The notes: generated by a model from the sequence alone, not told the origin. Counted from the stretch's first letter, positions 1 to 7,467 are shown. The stretch: DNA of 13,392 nt from CAVTHK01 sp964552235 (GCA_964552235.1 CAZKGO010000123.1:1-13392); one strand, 5' to 3'. Numbers and translations: made by a program.

Positions 1-1
1 G

Positions 2-181
2 GCCTTTTCCTACCCGGCGACCATGCACCAGCAGGCCCTGCTGGTGATCAGGGATGGCAGGATCACGCCGTCGAGGTACTTCGACCTCACGGTAGCGCTG
101 GAGGACATCGTCGAAGGGTTCCGCGCCGCCGCCGAGGGGCACGCGCTCAAGGTGCTGGTAAGGCCCGGAGGTGCGACATAG
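2..181 (+). CDS. Zinc-type (MDR family) alcohol/polyol dehydrogenase, C-terminal fragment
   Basis: Only the last 59 codons are in the window; the reading frame enters from the left edge and ends at TAG (179-181). The translation has the usual end of medium-chain dehydrogenases of the sorbitol/threonine dehydrogenase type: a substrate-domain strand (ALLVIRDGRI), a short segment with an aromatic residue (SRYFDLT), an amphipathic helix (LEDIVEGFRAAAEG) and the terminal strand ALKVLVRP, where family members typically read K-V-x-x-x-P. Such enzymes oxidise a secondary hydroxyl of a polyol or sugar with NAD(P)+. The zinc-binding and Rossmann regions lie outside the window and cannot be checked. Its stop abuts the next ATG with no spacer, so it belongs to the same operon and probably supplies a keto intermediate to the genes downstream. 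The family call rests on a short fragment, and the substrate is unknown. Confidence 0.72.
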   Translation, partial: AFSYPATMHQQALLVIRDGRITPSRYFDLTVALEDIVEGFRAAAEGHALKVLVRPGGAT

Positions 182-1492
182 ATGGTCGAGATCGGCGAGC
201 GGCTGGCTGCGCGGGCTGCCGAGGGCCGCCCGGTGCGCGTCGCCCTGCTGGGCGCGGGCCAGATGGGCACGGAGATCGTGACGCAGGTCGGCGAAATGAC
301 CGGCATGGAGGTCTCGGTGGTCGTCGACGTCGACCAGCGGCGCGCCGAGGCAGGCTACGCGTTCCTGCGGCGCAAGCCTCGCGTGGTGTTCACCAACAGC
401 GGCCGCGAGGCCGAGGCTGCGCTGGCCTCCGGCAGCCGCGTGGCCTCTACCGACTACCGGCTCGCCACTTCTCTTGCCTCGATCGAGGTGGTGATCGACG
501 CCACGGGCTCGACGGAAGTGGGGGCGCTCGCCACCCTCGATGCGATCGCAAACAGGAAGCACGTCGTGATGATGAACGTGGAGTGCGACGTCACCGTCGG
601 GCCCATCCTGCGCCGCCGCGCCGAGGAGGCGGGCGTGGTCTACAGCCTGGCAGCCGGCGACGAGCCGGCAGCGATCCTCGAGCTGATCCGGCTCGCCACC
701 GCCATCGGATTCCCCGTCGTCGCCGCGGGCAAGGGCAAGAACAACCCGCTGGACATCTACGCCACTCCGCAGTCGCTGGCAGACAAGGCGCGCGCGCGAT
801 CGATGAGCGCGCGCATGCTCTGCGAGTTCGTCGACGGCTCCAAGACCGCTGTGGAGATGGCCGCGGTCTCCAACGCGACGGGCCTGGTGCCCGACGTGCG
901 GGGCATGCACGGCGCACAGTCCACGGTCGCGCAGCTCACCCAGGTCTTCGTGCCGAAGGACGACGGCGGCGTGCTCTCGCGCAAGGGGGTGGTCGATTTT
1001 GCCATCGGGGTGCACCCCGGCGTCTTCGTGATCTTCGAGAGCGACCTGCCGCGCATCCGCGAGGGCCTGGTGCAGCGCGACATGGGTGACGGCCCCTACT
1101 ACCTCCTGTTCCGGCCGTTCCACCTCTGCAGCCTCGAGGTGCCGATCACGGCTGCCGTCGCCGCGCTCTACGGCGAGTCATCGGGGCACCCCGGGCCTGC
1201 CCTGGTCTCGGAATGCCTGGCCGTGGCCAAGCGCGACATCCGCGCGGGCGAGACCCTCGACGGCATCGGCGAGACCTGCTACCGCGGCAGCATCGACACG
1301 GCGCAGGCGGCGGCCCGCGAGCGCCTGCTGCCGCTGGGGATTGCCAGGGGCTGCGTCGCGCGGCGCGCCATAGCCAGGGACCAGGTCATCGGCTACGACG
1401 ACGTGGACGTCGTCCAGGAGTCGGCGCTGCTGGACCTGCGCAGGCTCCAGGACGAGGTCCGCGTCGGTGGCGAACGCGGCGGCAGGGCCTAG
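182..1492 (+). CDS. DRL/COG4091-type NAD(P)-dependent oxidoreductase with C-terminal SAF domain
   Basis: This 436-residue protein starts with a Rossmann fold: VALLGAGQMG has the GxGxxG at 24-29, strand 2 ends in the acidic VVDVDQ (47-52), and VIDATGS (104-110) follows. The middle carries the family-like motifs NVECDVTVGP (132-141), AAGDEPA (157-163), GKGKNNPLD (183-191) and FRPFHLCSLE (310-319). A SAF-like domain occupies about 345-412 (RDIRAGETL and GCVARRAIARDQVIGYDD). The layout matches proteins annotated as homoserine-dehydrogenase-like with a SAF domain (COG4091). That group includes DRL (DXR-like) of Brucella, shown to convert 1-deoxyxylulose 5-phosphate to 2-C-methylerythritol 4-phosphate. 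Most homologues are thought to do something else, and the operon context here argues for sugar or polyol catabolism. A strong GGAGGTG (167-173), 8 nt upstream, supports the ATG at 182. The family is well supported; the reaction is unknown. Confidence 0.87.
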   Translation: MVEIGERLAARAAEGRPVRVALLGAGQMGTEIVTQVGEMTGMEVSVVVDVDQRRAEAGYAFLRRKPRVVFTNSGREAEAALASGSRVASTDYRLATSLASIEVVIDATGSTEVGALATLDAIANRKHVVMMNVECDVTVGPILRRRAEEAGVVYSLAAGDEPAAILELIRLATAIGFPVVAAGKGKNNPLDIYATPQSLADKARARSMSARMLCEFVDGSKTAVEMAAVSNATGLVPDVRGMHGAQSTVAQLTQVFVPKDDGGVLSRKGVVDFAIGVHPGVFVIFESDLPRIREGLVQRDMGDGPYYLLFRPFHLCSLEVPITAAVAALYGESSGHPGPALVSECLAVAKRDIRAGETLDGIGETCYRGSIDTAQAAARERLLPLGIARGCVARRAIARDQVIGYDDVDVVQESALLDLRRLQDEVRVGGERGGRA

Positions 1493-1501
1493 GAACGGTT
1501 C

Positions 1502-3010
1502 GTGCACCTCCTCGGGCTGGACGTAGGCACTACCGGAGTCAAGGCTGTTGTGTTTGACGAGAGCGGCGCGACGCTCGGCGGCGCCTACCGCGAGGTGCCG
1601 GTGCTCACCGACTCAAGCGGGCGGGCCGAGCAGGACGCCGAAGCCGTCTGGGGCGAACTCAAGGCGGTGATCCGCGATGCTGCGGCGGCGAGCGGAACCC
1701 GCGACATCTCGGCCGCGGGGCTCTCGGTGCAGGGCGACGCGATCATACCAATGGGGCGAGATCTGCGGGCGGTCGGCCCGGCGATCCTCGGCATGGACTA
1801 CCGCAGCGAGCCGCAGGCGCGCGAGACCGAGGCCCTCCTGGGCGCCCGCGAGTTGTTCCGCCTCACGGGCATGCGGCCCCACCCGATGAACAGCCTCTGC
1901 AAGCTGCTGTGGCTCCGCGCTCACCAGCCGGGCGCCTACCGCAGAGCGTGGAGGATCACCACCTACGCCGACTTCATCGTGGCGAAGCTCACGGGCGAGC
2001 CGGTGATCGACGCGTCGATGGCCTCGCGCACGATGGCCTATGAGCTGGAGGCGCGCAAGTGGAGCCCCCGCATCCTGGAGCCGCTCGACGTCGATCCCGC
2101 GGTGTTCTCGCCTGTGGCGCCCTGCGGCGCGATCGTCGGGACGATGCGCGCGAGCCTCGCCTCCGAGCTCGGCCTGCCGCCCCGCATGCAGGTCGTCACC
2201 GGCGGCCACGACCAGGTGTGTGCTGCCATCGGCGTGGGCGCCGTCAGCGAGGGTCTCGGCGTGGTCTCGACGGGCACGGCCGAGGTGATGTCAACCGCCT
2301 TTGCCGAGCCGCGCCTGTCCGACGCCATGTTCGACGGCACCTATCCCTGCTATCTGTACGCGAAGCCGGGCTTCTACTTCACCTTTTCGCTCAACCACAC
2401 CGGCGGCCTGCTGCTGCAGTGGTACCGCGACAACTTTGCCCGCGCCGAGGAGGAGGAGGCGAGGGCCGAGGGCGTGAGCGTGTTCGAGGTGATCGACCGC
2501 AAGGCCGCTCAGGCTCGGGGCGAGCTGCTGATCCTCCCGCACTTCAACGGCAGCGGCACTCCGCTGTGCGACACCGCCTCGCGCGGAGCGATCGTCGGCC
2601 TCACCCTCTCGAGCACCCGCCACGACATCGCCCGAGCTCTGCTCGAGTGCCAGAGCTTCGAGCTCGCCCTGAACATCGAGGCCCTCGAGAAGGCCCGCGT
2701 CCGCCTCGATCGCCTCGTCGCGGTCGGAGGAGGCGCGCGCTCGCCTCTATGGCTGCAGATCAAGGCCGACGTCCTCGGCAGGACGATCGCGGTCCCGCGC
2801 ATCCGCGAAGGCGCCTGCTTCGGCGCGGCGCTTCTGGCCGGCGCGGCCGTCGGCGCGTGGGCCGACATCGACCAGGCCGTCGCGGCCTGTGTGGCGATCG
2901 AGCGCACCTACGAACCCGATGCGGCCCGACAGGCCCGCTATGCCGAGCGGTACCGGCTGTACAAAGAGCTGCACCCGGCGCTGGCGCCGATCCACAGGGG
3001 GCTGCGATGA
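1502..3010 (+). CDS. FGGY-family carbohydrate kinase (xylulokinase-like)
   Basis: This is a full-length FGGY kinase of 502 residues, normal for xylulose, erythritol or apulose-type kinases. The N-terminal phosphate-binding segment is LGLDVGTTGVK (4-14). GGHDQVCAAIG (234-244) holds the expected catalytic base, Asp237. STGTAE (256-261) is a second phosphate-contact loop, and VGGGARSPLWLQIKADVLG (408-426) is the C-terminal ATP-site signature. It should phosphorylate a small ketose, polyol or sugar acid in the cytoplasm with ATP; sequence alone does not identify the acceptor. The start is GTG at 1502, with an AGGAA at 1491-1495 upstream, and the protein begins directly at strand 1 as usual for the family. 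It follows the DRL-type gene by 9 bp, and its TGA overlaps the next ATG (ATGA), so translation is probably coupled to the regulator gene. Confidence 0.93.
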   Translation: MHLLGLDVGTTGVKAVVFDESGATLGGAYREVPVLTDSSGRAEQDAEAVWGELKAVIRDAAAASGTRDISAAGLSVQGDAIIPMGRDLRAVGPAILGMDYRSEPQARETEALLGARELFRLTGMRPHPMNSLCKLLWLRAHQPGAYRRAWRITTYADFIVAKLTGEPVIDASMASRTMAYELEARKWSPRILEPLDVDPAVFSPVAPCGAIVGTMRASLASELGLPPRMQVVTGGHDQVCAAIGVGAVSEGLGVVSTGTAEVMSTAFAEPRLSDAMFDGTYPCYLYAKPGFYFTFSLNHTGGLLLQWYRDNFARAEEEEARAEGVSVFEVIDRKAAQARGELLILPHFNGSGTPLCDTASRGAIVGLTLSSTRHDIARALLECQSFELALNIEALEKARVRLDRLVAVGGGARSPLWLQIKADVLGRTIAVPRIREGACFGAALLAGAAVGAWADIDQAVAACVAIERTYEPDAARQARYAERYRLYKELHPALAPIHRGLR

Positions 3011-3909
3011 GCCGGTCTTCCGCGCCGCGGTCCCCGGGACCGACGCGCACCAGCCTGCGCCGCCTGCCTCGCCGCTGCGCCCTGCAGCTCCAGGCGGTCT
3101 ACGCCTCGCTGAAACGCGCCGAGCGCAGGGGCGCCGACTTCCTCCTGCAGCATCCCGACCAGGTCGGCTCGCTCCTGATCGGCGACTTCGCCTCCGGGGC
3201 GGGGTGCAGCGAGCCGACGGTCGTGCGCCTGGCCCGCAGGCTCGGCTACCAAGGCTACCCCGACCTCAGGCAGGACTTCGCCGAAAGTCCCGCGGAGGAG
3301 AGCGTGGTCGAATACGAGGCGATCCGGCCGGGAGACGACCCGCTCGAAGTGCTCAACAAGGTCTTCGACGCCACAGTCGCTTCCGTGCGCGACACGGCTG
3401 CGTCGATCGACCGGGCGGCGTTCGTGAGAGCGGTCGACGCCCTCGCCGGCGCGGGCCGCCTGATGTTCGCCGGAGTCGGCGATGCGGCGCTCGTGGCGCT
3501 CGAGGCGCACCAGCGCTTCGTGCGCATCGGCTGCGAGTCGTCGGCTTCGCAGGATCTCGACCTCCAGCTGATTCTGGCGTCGCAGCTCGCGCGTGGCGAC
3601 GTGCTCGTCGTGTTCTCCCACTCCGGCCGCAGCCGTTCGGTGCTCGAGGTCGTGCGCGTGGCGCGCCGCTGCGGTGCCACCGTCGTGGCGATAACCAACT
3701 TCCCGGTTTCGCCGATCGCCAGGCGCGCGCATGTCGTGCTGCAGACTTCGGCCTTCTCCACCACGCCGACCGGTGAGGTGATCTCCAAGCGCGTGACCGA
3801 GCTGTGCGTCCTGGAGGCGCTGCACCTGAACGTGCTCCTGCGCAGGGGCAAGACCGCAGCAAGCAGGCTGCGCGCCGCCAACGCCGTCGTGGGGATCAAC
3901 AAGCTGTGA
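3007..3909 (+). CDS. MurR/RpiR-family transcriptional regulator (HTH-RpiR plus SIS domain)
   Basis: The 300-residue product has the two-domain layout of RpiR regulators. An N-terminal helix-turn-helix at about 25-95 includes LIGDFASGAGCSEPTVVRLA (57-76), which gives one recognition helix, followed by RRLGYQGYPDLR. A C-terminal sugar-isomerase (SIS) domain spans about 135-275, with the phosphosugar loop FSHSGRSRS (203-211) and AITNFPVSPIA (228-238). SIS domains in this family usually bind a phosphorylated sugar, so the likely effector is the product of the upstream kinase or something further along the pathway. The frame stays open far upstream inside the kinase gene. The ATG at 3007 was chosen because it gives the normal family length, sits 5 nt after AGGGGG (2996-3001) and overlaps the kinase stop as ATGA. 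No separate promoter is visible, so the regulator is transcribed with the genes it probably controls. Confidence 0.93.
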   Translation: MSRSSAPRSPGPTRTSLRRLPRRCALQLQAVYASLKRAERRGADFLLQHPDQVGSLLIGDFASGAGCSEPTVVRLARRLGYQGYPDLRQDFAESPAEESVVEYEAIRPGDDPLEVLNKVFDATVASVRDTAASIDRAAFVRAVDALAGAGRLMFAGVGDAALVALEAHQRFVRIGCESSASQDLDLQLILASQLARGDVLVVFSHSGRSRSVLEVVRVARRCGATVVAITNFPVSPIARRAHVVLQTSAFSTTPTGEVISKRVTELCVLEALHLNVLLRRGKTAASRLRAANAVVGINKL

Positions 3910-4742
3910 GCGCTGCAGGCGTTTCCTTCGGCATCGGCTCCTACGCGCTCACCTGGGCCATCGGGGTCCCCGGCTACCCGGCGCCCGTGCGGCCCCTCGG
4001 GGCTCTGGGGCTGATCGACGCGGCCTCGGGCCTCGGCCTGCCGGTGGTGCAGATCTGCGACAACCTGCCGCTCGACGACCTGGACGCCGCCGAGCTGCGC
4101 GCCCTCAGGTCGCGCGCCGAGCGGGTCGCAACGCGCATCGAGGTCGGCACGCGCGGCAGCGAGGTCGACCGGCTCGAGCGCTACCTCGCCGTCGCGGTCG
4201 CCGTGGGCTCCCCGATCCTGCGCACGCTGCTCACTCCCGGCGACTCGACCGACCAGACGCTCGAGCGGGGCGCGGCCTCGATCCGCGTCCTGCTCCCGGC
4301 CCTCGAGGCGGCGCGCGTCGTCCTCGCGCTGGAGAACTACGAGCATCTGCCTGTAGAGCTGATGCGCGGCCTCGTCGATGAGATCGGCAGCTCGTGGGTG
4401 GCGGTCTGCCTCGATCCGGTCAACAACTTCGGCGCCGGCGAGGACGCGGCCCGAGCCGTCGAGACCCTGGCGCCGGTGGCCGCCGCGGTCCACATCAAGG
4501 ACTTCCGCGTAGTCAGGCTCGCCCACAAGATGGGCTACGAGCTCACGGGCGCTCCGGCCGGCGAGGGACAGCTCGACACCAAGGGGCTGCTCGCGGCGGT
4601 GGGCAGGCACCGCAGCACATTCTCCGCGGTGCTGGAGCAGTGGGTGCCCTGGCAGGGCACCATCGAGGCCACGGTCGCGCTGGAGCGCGAGTGGCTGCGA
4701 ACGAGCGCCGCGAACATAAGGAGGTGGAGCCATGAGTCGTGA
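3906..4742 (+). CDS. Sugar phosphate isomerase/epimerase (xylose isomerase-like TIM barrel)
   Basis: This 278-residue protein has the AP-endonuclease-2/xylose-isomerase-like TIM-barrel pattern and the usual four metal ligands at barrel strand ends: Glu143 in ALENYE, Asp170 in VCLDPVN, His196 in VHIKDF and Glu244 in AVLEQW. GLPVVQICDNLPL (44-56) and RIEVGTRG (77-84) are strands 2 and 3. Such enzymes use a divalent metal to interconvert ketoses, aldoses or epimers, or act on inosose-type and 3-keto-sugar intermediates. The length is typical. GTG 3906 was chosen because it overlaps the preceding TGA (GTGA), has GGGGA 10 nt upstream, and places strand 1 (SFGIGSYALTW) at the N-terminus. Possible analogues include tetrulose-phosphate isomerases and YcjR-type 3-ketoglucoside epimerases; the sequence does not choose between them. 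Confidence 0.88.
   Translation: MSAAGVSFGIGSYALTWAIGVPGYPAPVRPLGALGLIDAASGLGLPVVQICDNLPLDDLDAAELRALRSRAERVATRIEVGTRGSEVDRLERYLAVAVAVGSPILRTLLTPGDSTDQTLERGAASIRVLLPALEAARVVLALENYEHLPVELMRGLVDEIGSSWVAVCLDPVNNFGAGEDAARAVETLAPVAAAVHIKDFRVVRLAHKMGYELTGAPAGEGQLDTKGLLAAVGRHRSTFSAVLEQWVPWQGTIEATVALEREWLRTSAANIRRWSHES
4718..4726 (+). promoter_or_regulatory. Strong Shine-Dalgarno site fixing the ApnO-like start
   Basis: AAGGAGGTG lies inside the last codons of the TIM-barrel gene, 5 nt before the ATG at 4732. It is almost perfectly complementary to the 16S 3' end. It decides the start codon even though this makes the two genes overlap by 11 bp in different frames. Confidence 0.85.
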
Positions 4743-5592
4743 CGCTCTGCGCGACAAGACGATCGCCCTGATCGGAGCGGGCGGCAAGATGGGCACCCGC
4801 ATCCGCAACAACCTCGCTCGCGAGAAGATGCGCCTGCTCCTCGTGGAGAAGGCCGCCGACCGGCGCGAGGCCATCGGGCGCGAGGGGCTGGAGGTGAGCG
4901 CCGACGCCGCCGGGGTCGCGGCCGCGGATTACGTCGTGCTCGCGGTCCCCGACCGCCTCATCGGGGCGGTCTCCGCGCAGATCACGCCCATGATGAAGGC
5001 CGGTGCCGTGATGATCCTGCTCGACCCGGCCGCAGCCTACGCCGGCGAGCTGGCGCGCCGGAGCGACTGCACCTTTGTCGTGACTCACCCGTGCCACCCC
5101 GCTCTCTTCGTCGAGCAGCAGACACCCGAGGCGAAGGCCGACATCTTCGGCGGCGTCGCCGCGCCCCAGCACATCGTCGTGGCCCTCGACAGCGGGCGGG
5201 AGGAGGACTTTCCCGCGGCCGACGAGCTGTGCAGGCTGATGTTCGCCCCGGTCATCAAGAGCCATCGCATCACCGTGCGCGACATGGCGATCCTGGAGCC
5301 TGCGGCCGCCGAGGTCGTGGTGGCCGGCGCAGCGACCCTGATGCGCCAGGCGGTGGAGGAGGCGATCAAGCGCGGCGTGCCGGAGGAAGCCGCCTGGGCC
5401 TTTATGCTCGGGCACACGAAGATCCCACTGGCCATCGTCTTCGGCAAGACCGACTTTCCCTTCTCCGACGCGGCCCAGGTCGCCATCCGGGTCGGCTTCG
5501 AGCGCGTGATCCGCCCCGACTGGCGCCGCGTCTTCGACGACGACGTGCTTGCCGATACCGTGAGGCGCATGCTCCATCCCGAGGCCAAGTAG
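4732..5592 (+). CDS. 6-phosphogluconate-dehydrogenase-like oxidoreductase, D-apionate oxidoisomerase (ApnO)-like
   Basis: The 286-residue protein starts with an NAD-binding Rossmann domain (IALIGAGGKMG at 11-21, with GxGxKMG; acidic VEK at 38-40; VVLAVPD at 68-74). It then shows VVTHPCHPALF (116-126), and an all-helical C-terminal half with ILEPAAAEVVVAGAATL (187-203) and GHTKIPLAIVFGK (227-239). This resembles the group carrying a PGDH_C-type C-terminal domain, often annotated as decarboxylating phosphogluconate dehydrogenase. That group includes ApnO, which turns D-apionate into 3-oxo-isoapionate by redox plus skeletal isomerisation. I recognised it by motif pattern, not by alignment. It is the last gene of the operon; the next gene is convergent. 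The partners that process 3-oxo-isoapionate in known apionate clusters (OiaK, OiaT, OiaC, OiaX) are absent from the window, so the substrate may differ. A plain beta-hydroxyacid dehydrogenase remains possible. Confidence 0.8.
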   Translation: MSRDALRDKTIALIGAGGKMGTRIRNNLAREKMRLLLVEKAADRREAIGREGLEVSADAAGVAAADYVVLAVPDRLIGAVSAQITPMMKAGAVMILLDPAAAYAGELARRSDCTFVVTHPCHPALFVEQQTPEAKADIFGGVAAPQHIVVALDSGREEDFPAADELCRLMFAPVIKSHRITVRDMAILEPAAAEVVVAGAATLMRQAVEEAIKRGVPEEAAWAFMLGHTKIPLAIVFGKTDFPFSDAAQVAIRVGFERVIRPDWRRVFDDDVLADTVRRMLHPEAK

Positions 5593-5645
5593 AGCCGTAG
5601 GCTGGCCGCTGCGTGCGGGTCCGCTCACGGTCCGCTGCGTGGACG

Positions 5646-5660
5646 GCGAGCCGCGCTCGC
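5646..5660. terminator. Small hairpin between convergent genes, possible weak terminator
   Basis: GCGAGC-CGC-GCTCGC forms a perfect 6-bp stem with a 3-nt loop in the 78-bp gap between the end of the ApnO-like gene and the end of the C45 gene. Neither strand has a T tract after it, so intrinsic termination is not demonstrated. The placement between two convergent stop codons is the main argument. The same gap contains CCGCTGCGTG twice (5606-5615 and 5632-5641), of no clear meaning. Confidence 0.3.
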
Positions 5661-5670
5661 ACTCCACCGC

Positions 5671-7416
5671 TCACCCGCAATAGGCCGGCAGCGTGAGGCG
5701 GACCCACCTGTCGTCGTAGTGGCCGTAGTAGGCGTGCATCACGCGTGTGGTGAGGTCGCAGAGCGTGATCGCCCCCTCGATCCTCCTGCCCTTGGGGCTG
5801 CTCGCGTTGTGCGCGTAGTAGGCCGGGAACTTCCGCAGTGGCGAGAGGAAATCGATCAGGGCCTTGGCCTGCTCCAGGCTGACTCGGCGGGGTCTTCGGG
5901 GATCAGGCCCCAGAGCCTCCCGGATCTGCGAAGCGAGCTCGTCGTAGCGCCACTGCAGGTCGTCCTCGGTGCCTGCCGACACCAGCGAAACCCAGGAGCC
6001 CATCGCGCACAGCCTCATCTCGGGCGTGAGCGCCTGGTTGGCCGCGATGAGCAGATCCCGCAGCGACTCGCGCTGCGGCGGAAAGTAGAACGAGCGCGGG
6101 ACGGCTTTCTGCTTCCAAGGCCTGGAAGCGCGCGTGTGGTACCTGCCGTCGGGCAGCTCCTGCTCGGGGCTGTGGCTCTTGCGGCGCAGCGCGAACAGCC
6201 GCCCGTTCAGCTCGGCGAAGCCCTGCGGACAGACCCAGCCGCTATCCCGCACCATCGCGCCCTCGCGCGGCCTCTGGTACGGATGAGCCGAGAGCAGTCT
6301 CAGGTACCTGGCCGGCACGTACGCGAGGCCGTTCAGCGCCGAGACCCTGGCCCCCGCCTCGATCGCGGCGGCGCGATCGCCGCCGGCCACGAGGTACAGC
6401 CACGAGACGCCGCGCTGCGCGTCCACCACCAGGTCCACCGCCTCTTCGAAGCTGCGCGCGTGATCGGCGCACCATCGGACGAGCAGCAGCGAGTTGAGGC
6501 CGGGCCTGCGGATGTTGCAGTTCTGCCCCGGAAGCATATCGACCCCGAGCGCCACCCCGCGGCTGTTCATCGCCGTCACGCTGCCGACCAGGCCGGGGGC
6601 GGTCAGGCTCACGACCGGCAGCGGCCGCCCGCGGTCGGCCCGCGCTCCCCCCGGCCTGTCCTCGGGTCCGTACACGATCAGGCAGCAGGTCTCATGGAAG
6701 ACCGAGGCGGTCGGGAACATGAAGTCGCGGCCGAATAGCTGCCTGTGTCCCCTGGTCAACCTGCGCCCGAGCGCGAAGGCGTTGCACCCGTAGGGCACGC
6801 GGAAGTACCAGGGCCTGATGCGCGGGGCGCGGACCAGGGCTGCGAGGCGCCGCATCATCGGCGAGCGGGTGCGCTGCGCCTCGAGAAACGCCTCCAGCCG
6901 CGTGATCCAGTCAAAGATGTGCGCCCCCGTGTAGACGTAGGACAACAGAAAGTCGACGCCGGCGTTCAGCAGGAACAGCTCGCCGTAGTCGACGTCGGCC
7001 TGCGGGTTGCGCGCCTTGCAGCCGGCCGCGATCCCCTTGATCTCCTCCTTGAGAGAATCGGGGATGTCCCGCGGGTTCTGGTCGTAGACGTCGAGGCAGC
7101 GGTCGCGCAGGATGTTCACGAGCCGGCGCTTGAGCCTGCGGAAGCGGAGGGGATGAAACAGGCTCGGCGCGACGAAAGCGGGAACCACGTTGTCGACGAA
7201 CTGCCCGGCCATGCGCTCGACCTTGTCGCCGGCCAGCAGGCCGACGAGATAGCCCCTGGCAAAGGGCGGTCCCTCGACATAGATCACCGTGCGGTCAGGG
7301 TCTTCGCGGCTGCGGGCGAGGATGCCCCTGTGGCCGCCGTAGCGCTCGGTCCGCGCCACGACGTATCCGTCGGCCTCGAAGGCGGCAAGCAGCTGGCGGT
7401 CCGATCTGCCCCTCAT
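5671..7416 (-). CDS. C45-family Ntn hydrolase / acyl-CoA:6-APA acyltransferase-like protein
   Basis: The product has 581 residues. The N-terminal part has the conserved VEGPPFARGYLVGLLAG (47-63). The predicted catalytic start is YGCNAFALG (209-217), in which Cys211 would become the N-terminal nucleophile after autocleavage, followed by GRDFMF (229-234). LVGSVTAMNSRGVALGVDML (276-295) fits the next conserved strand pair, and ITLCDLTTRVMHAYYGHYDD (550-569) the terminal strands. C45 enzymes hydrolyse or transfer acyl groups on amides, as penicillin acyltransferases and related amidohydrolases do. At 581 residues it is longer than the roughly 350-450 I expect for the family; the excess looks spread over an extended propeptide-side region and the 370-450 segment. 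No signal peptide or membrane helix is evident, so a cytoplasmic site is likely. It is convergent with region 1 and divergent from the LacI operon, so it forms its own transcription unit. The substrate is unknown. Confidence 0.82.
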   Translation of the reverse strand: MRGRSDRQLLAAFEADGYVVARTERYGGHRGILARSREDPDRTVIYVEGPPFARGYLVGLLAGDKVERMAGQFVDNVVPAFVAPSLFHPLRFRRLKRRLVNILRDRCLDVYDQNPRDIPDSLKEEIKGIAAGCKARNPQADVDYGELFLLNAGVDFLLSYVYTGAHIFDWITRLEAFLEAQRTRSPMMRRLAALVRAPRIRPWYFRVPYGCNAFALGRRLTRGHRQLFGRDFMFPTASVFHETCCLIVYGPEDRPGGARADRGRPLPVVSLTAPGLVGSVTAMNSRGVALGVDMLPGQNCNIRRPGLNSLLLVRWCADHARSFEEAVDLVVDAQRGVSWLYLVAGGDRAAAIEAGARVSALNGLAYVPARYLRLLSAHPYQRPREGAMVRDSGWVCPQGFAELNGRLFALRRKSHSPEQELPDGRYHTRASRPWKQKAVPRSFYFPPQRESLRDLLIAANQALTPEMRLCAMGSWVSLVSAGTEDDLQWRYDELASQIREALGPDPRRPRRVSLEQAKALIDFLSPLRKFPAYYAHNASSPKGRRIEGAITLCDLTTRVMHAYYGHYDDRWVRLTLPAYCG

Positions 7417-7461
7417 GCCGCTCTCACCCCCTGCGTCCCAGGGACGCCCTCCCTGCCCTCC

Positions 7462-7467
7462 ATTCTA
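7462..7467 (-). promoter_or_regulatory. Candidate -10 box for the C45-family gene
   Basis: Read on the - strand, TAGAAT matches the -10 consensus at 5 of 6 positions and lies about 45 nt before the ATG at 7416, in a local A+T-richer patch of the divergent intergenic region. No good -35 hexamer is found 16-18 nt further upstream, so the call is tentative. A purine-rich GGGGGTGAG segment (7423-7431 on this strand) could serve as ribosome-binding site. Confidence 0.35.

Noticed and set aside
1491..1501. Possible promoter or terminator between the DRL-type gene and the kinase
   Set aside because: The gap is only 9 bp and holds just a ribosome-binding sequence.
2059..3006. Upstream extension of the RpiR frame by 316 codons into the kinase gene
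   Set aside because: The extension is an Arg/Pro-rich shadow of the kinase in another frame. The ATG at 3007 has an ATGA overlap, a ribosome site and gives the family length.
3255..4874. Open frame of about 540 codons on the - strand across the regulator, isomerase and ApnO-like genes
   Set aside because: It crosses three well-supported + strand genes and their junctions, and its composition is that of a shadow frame.
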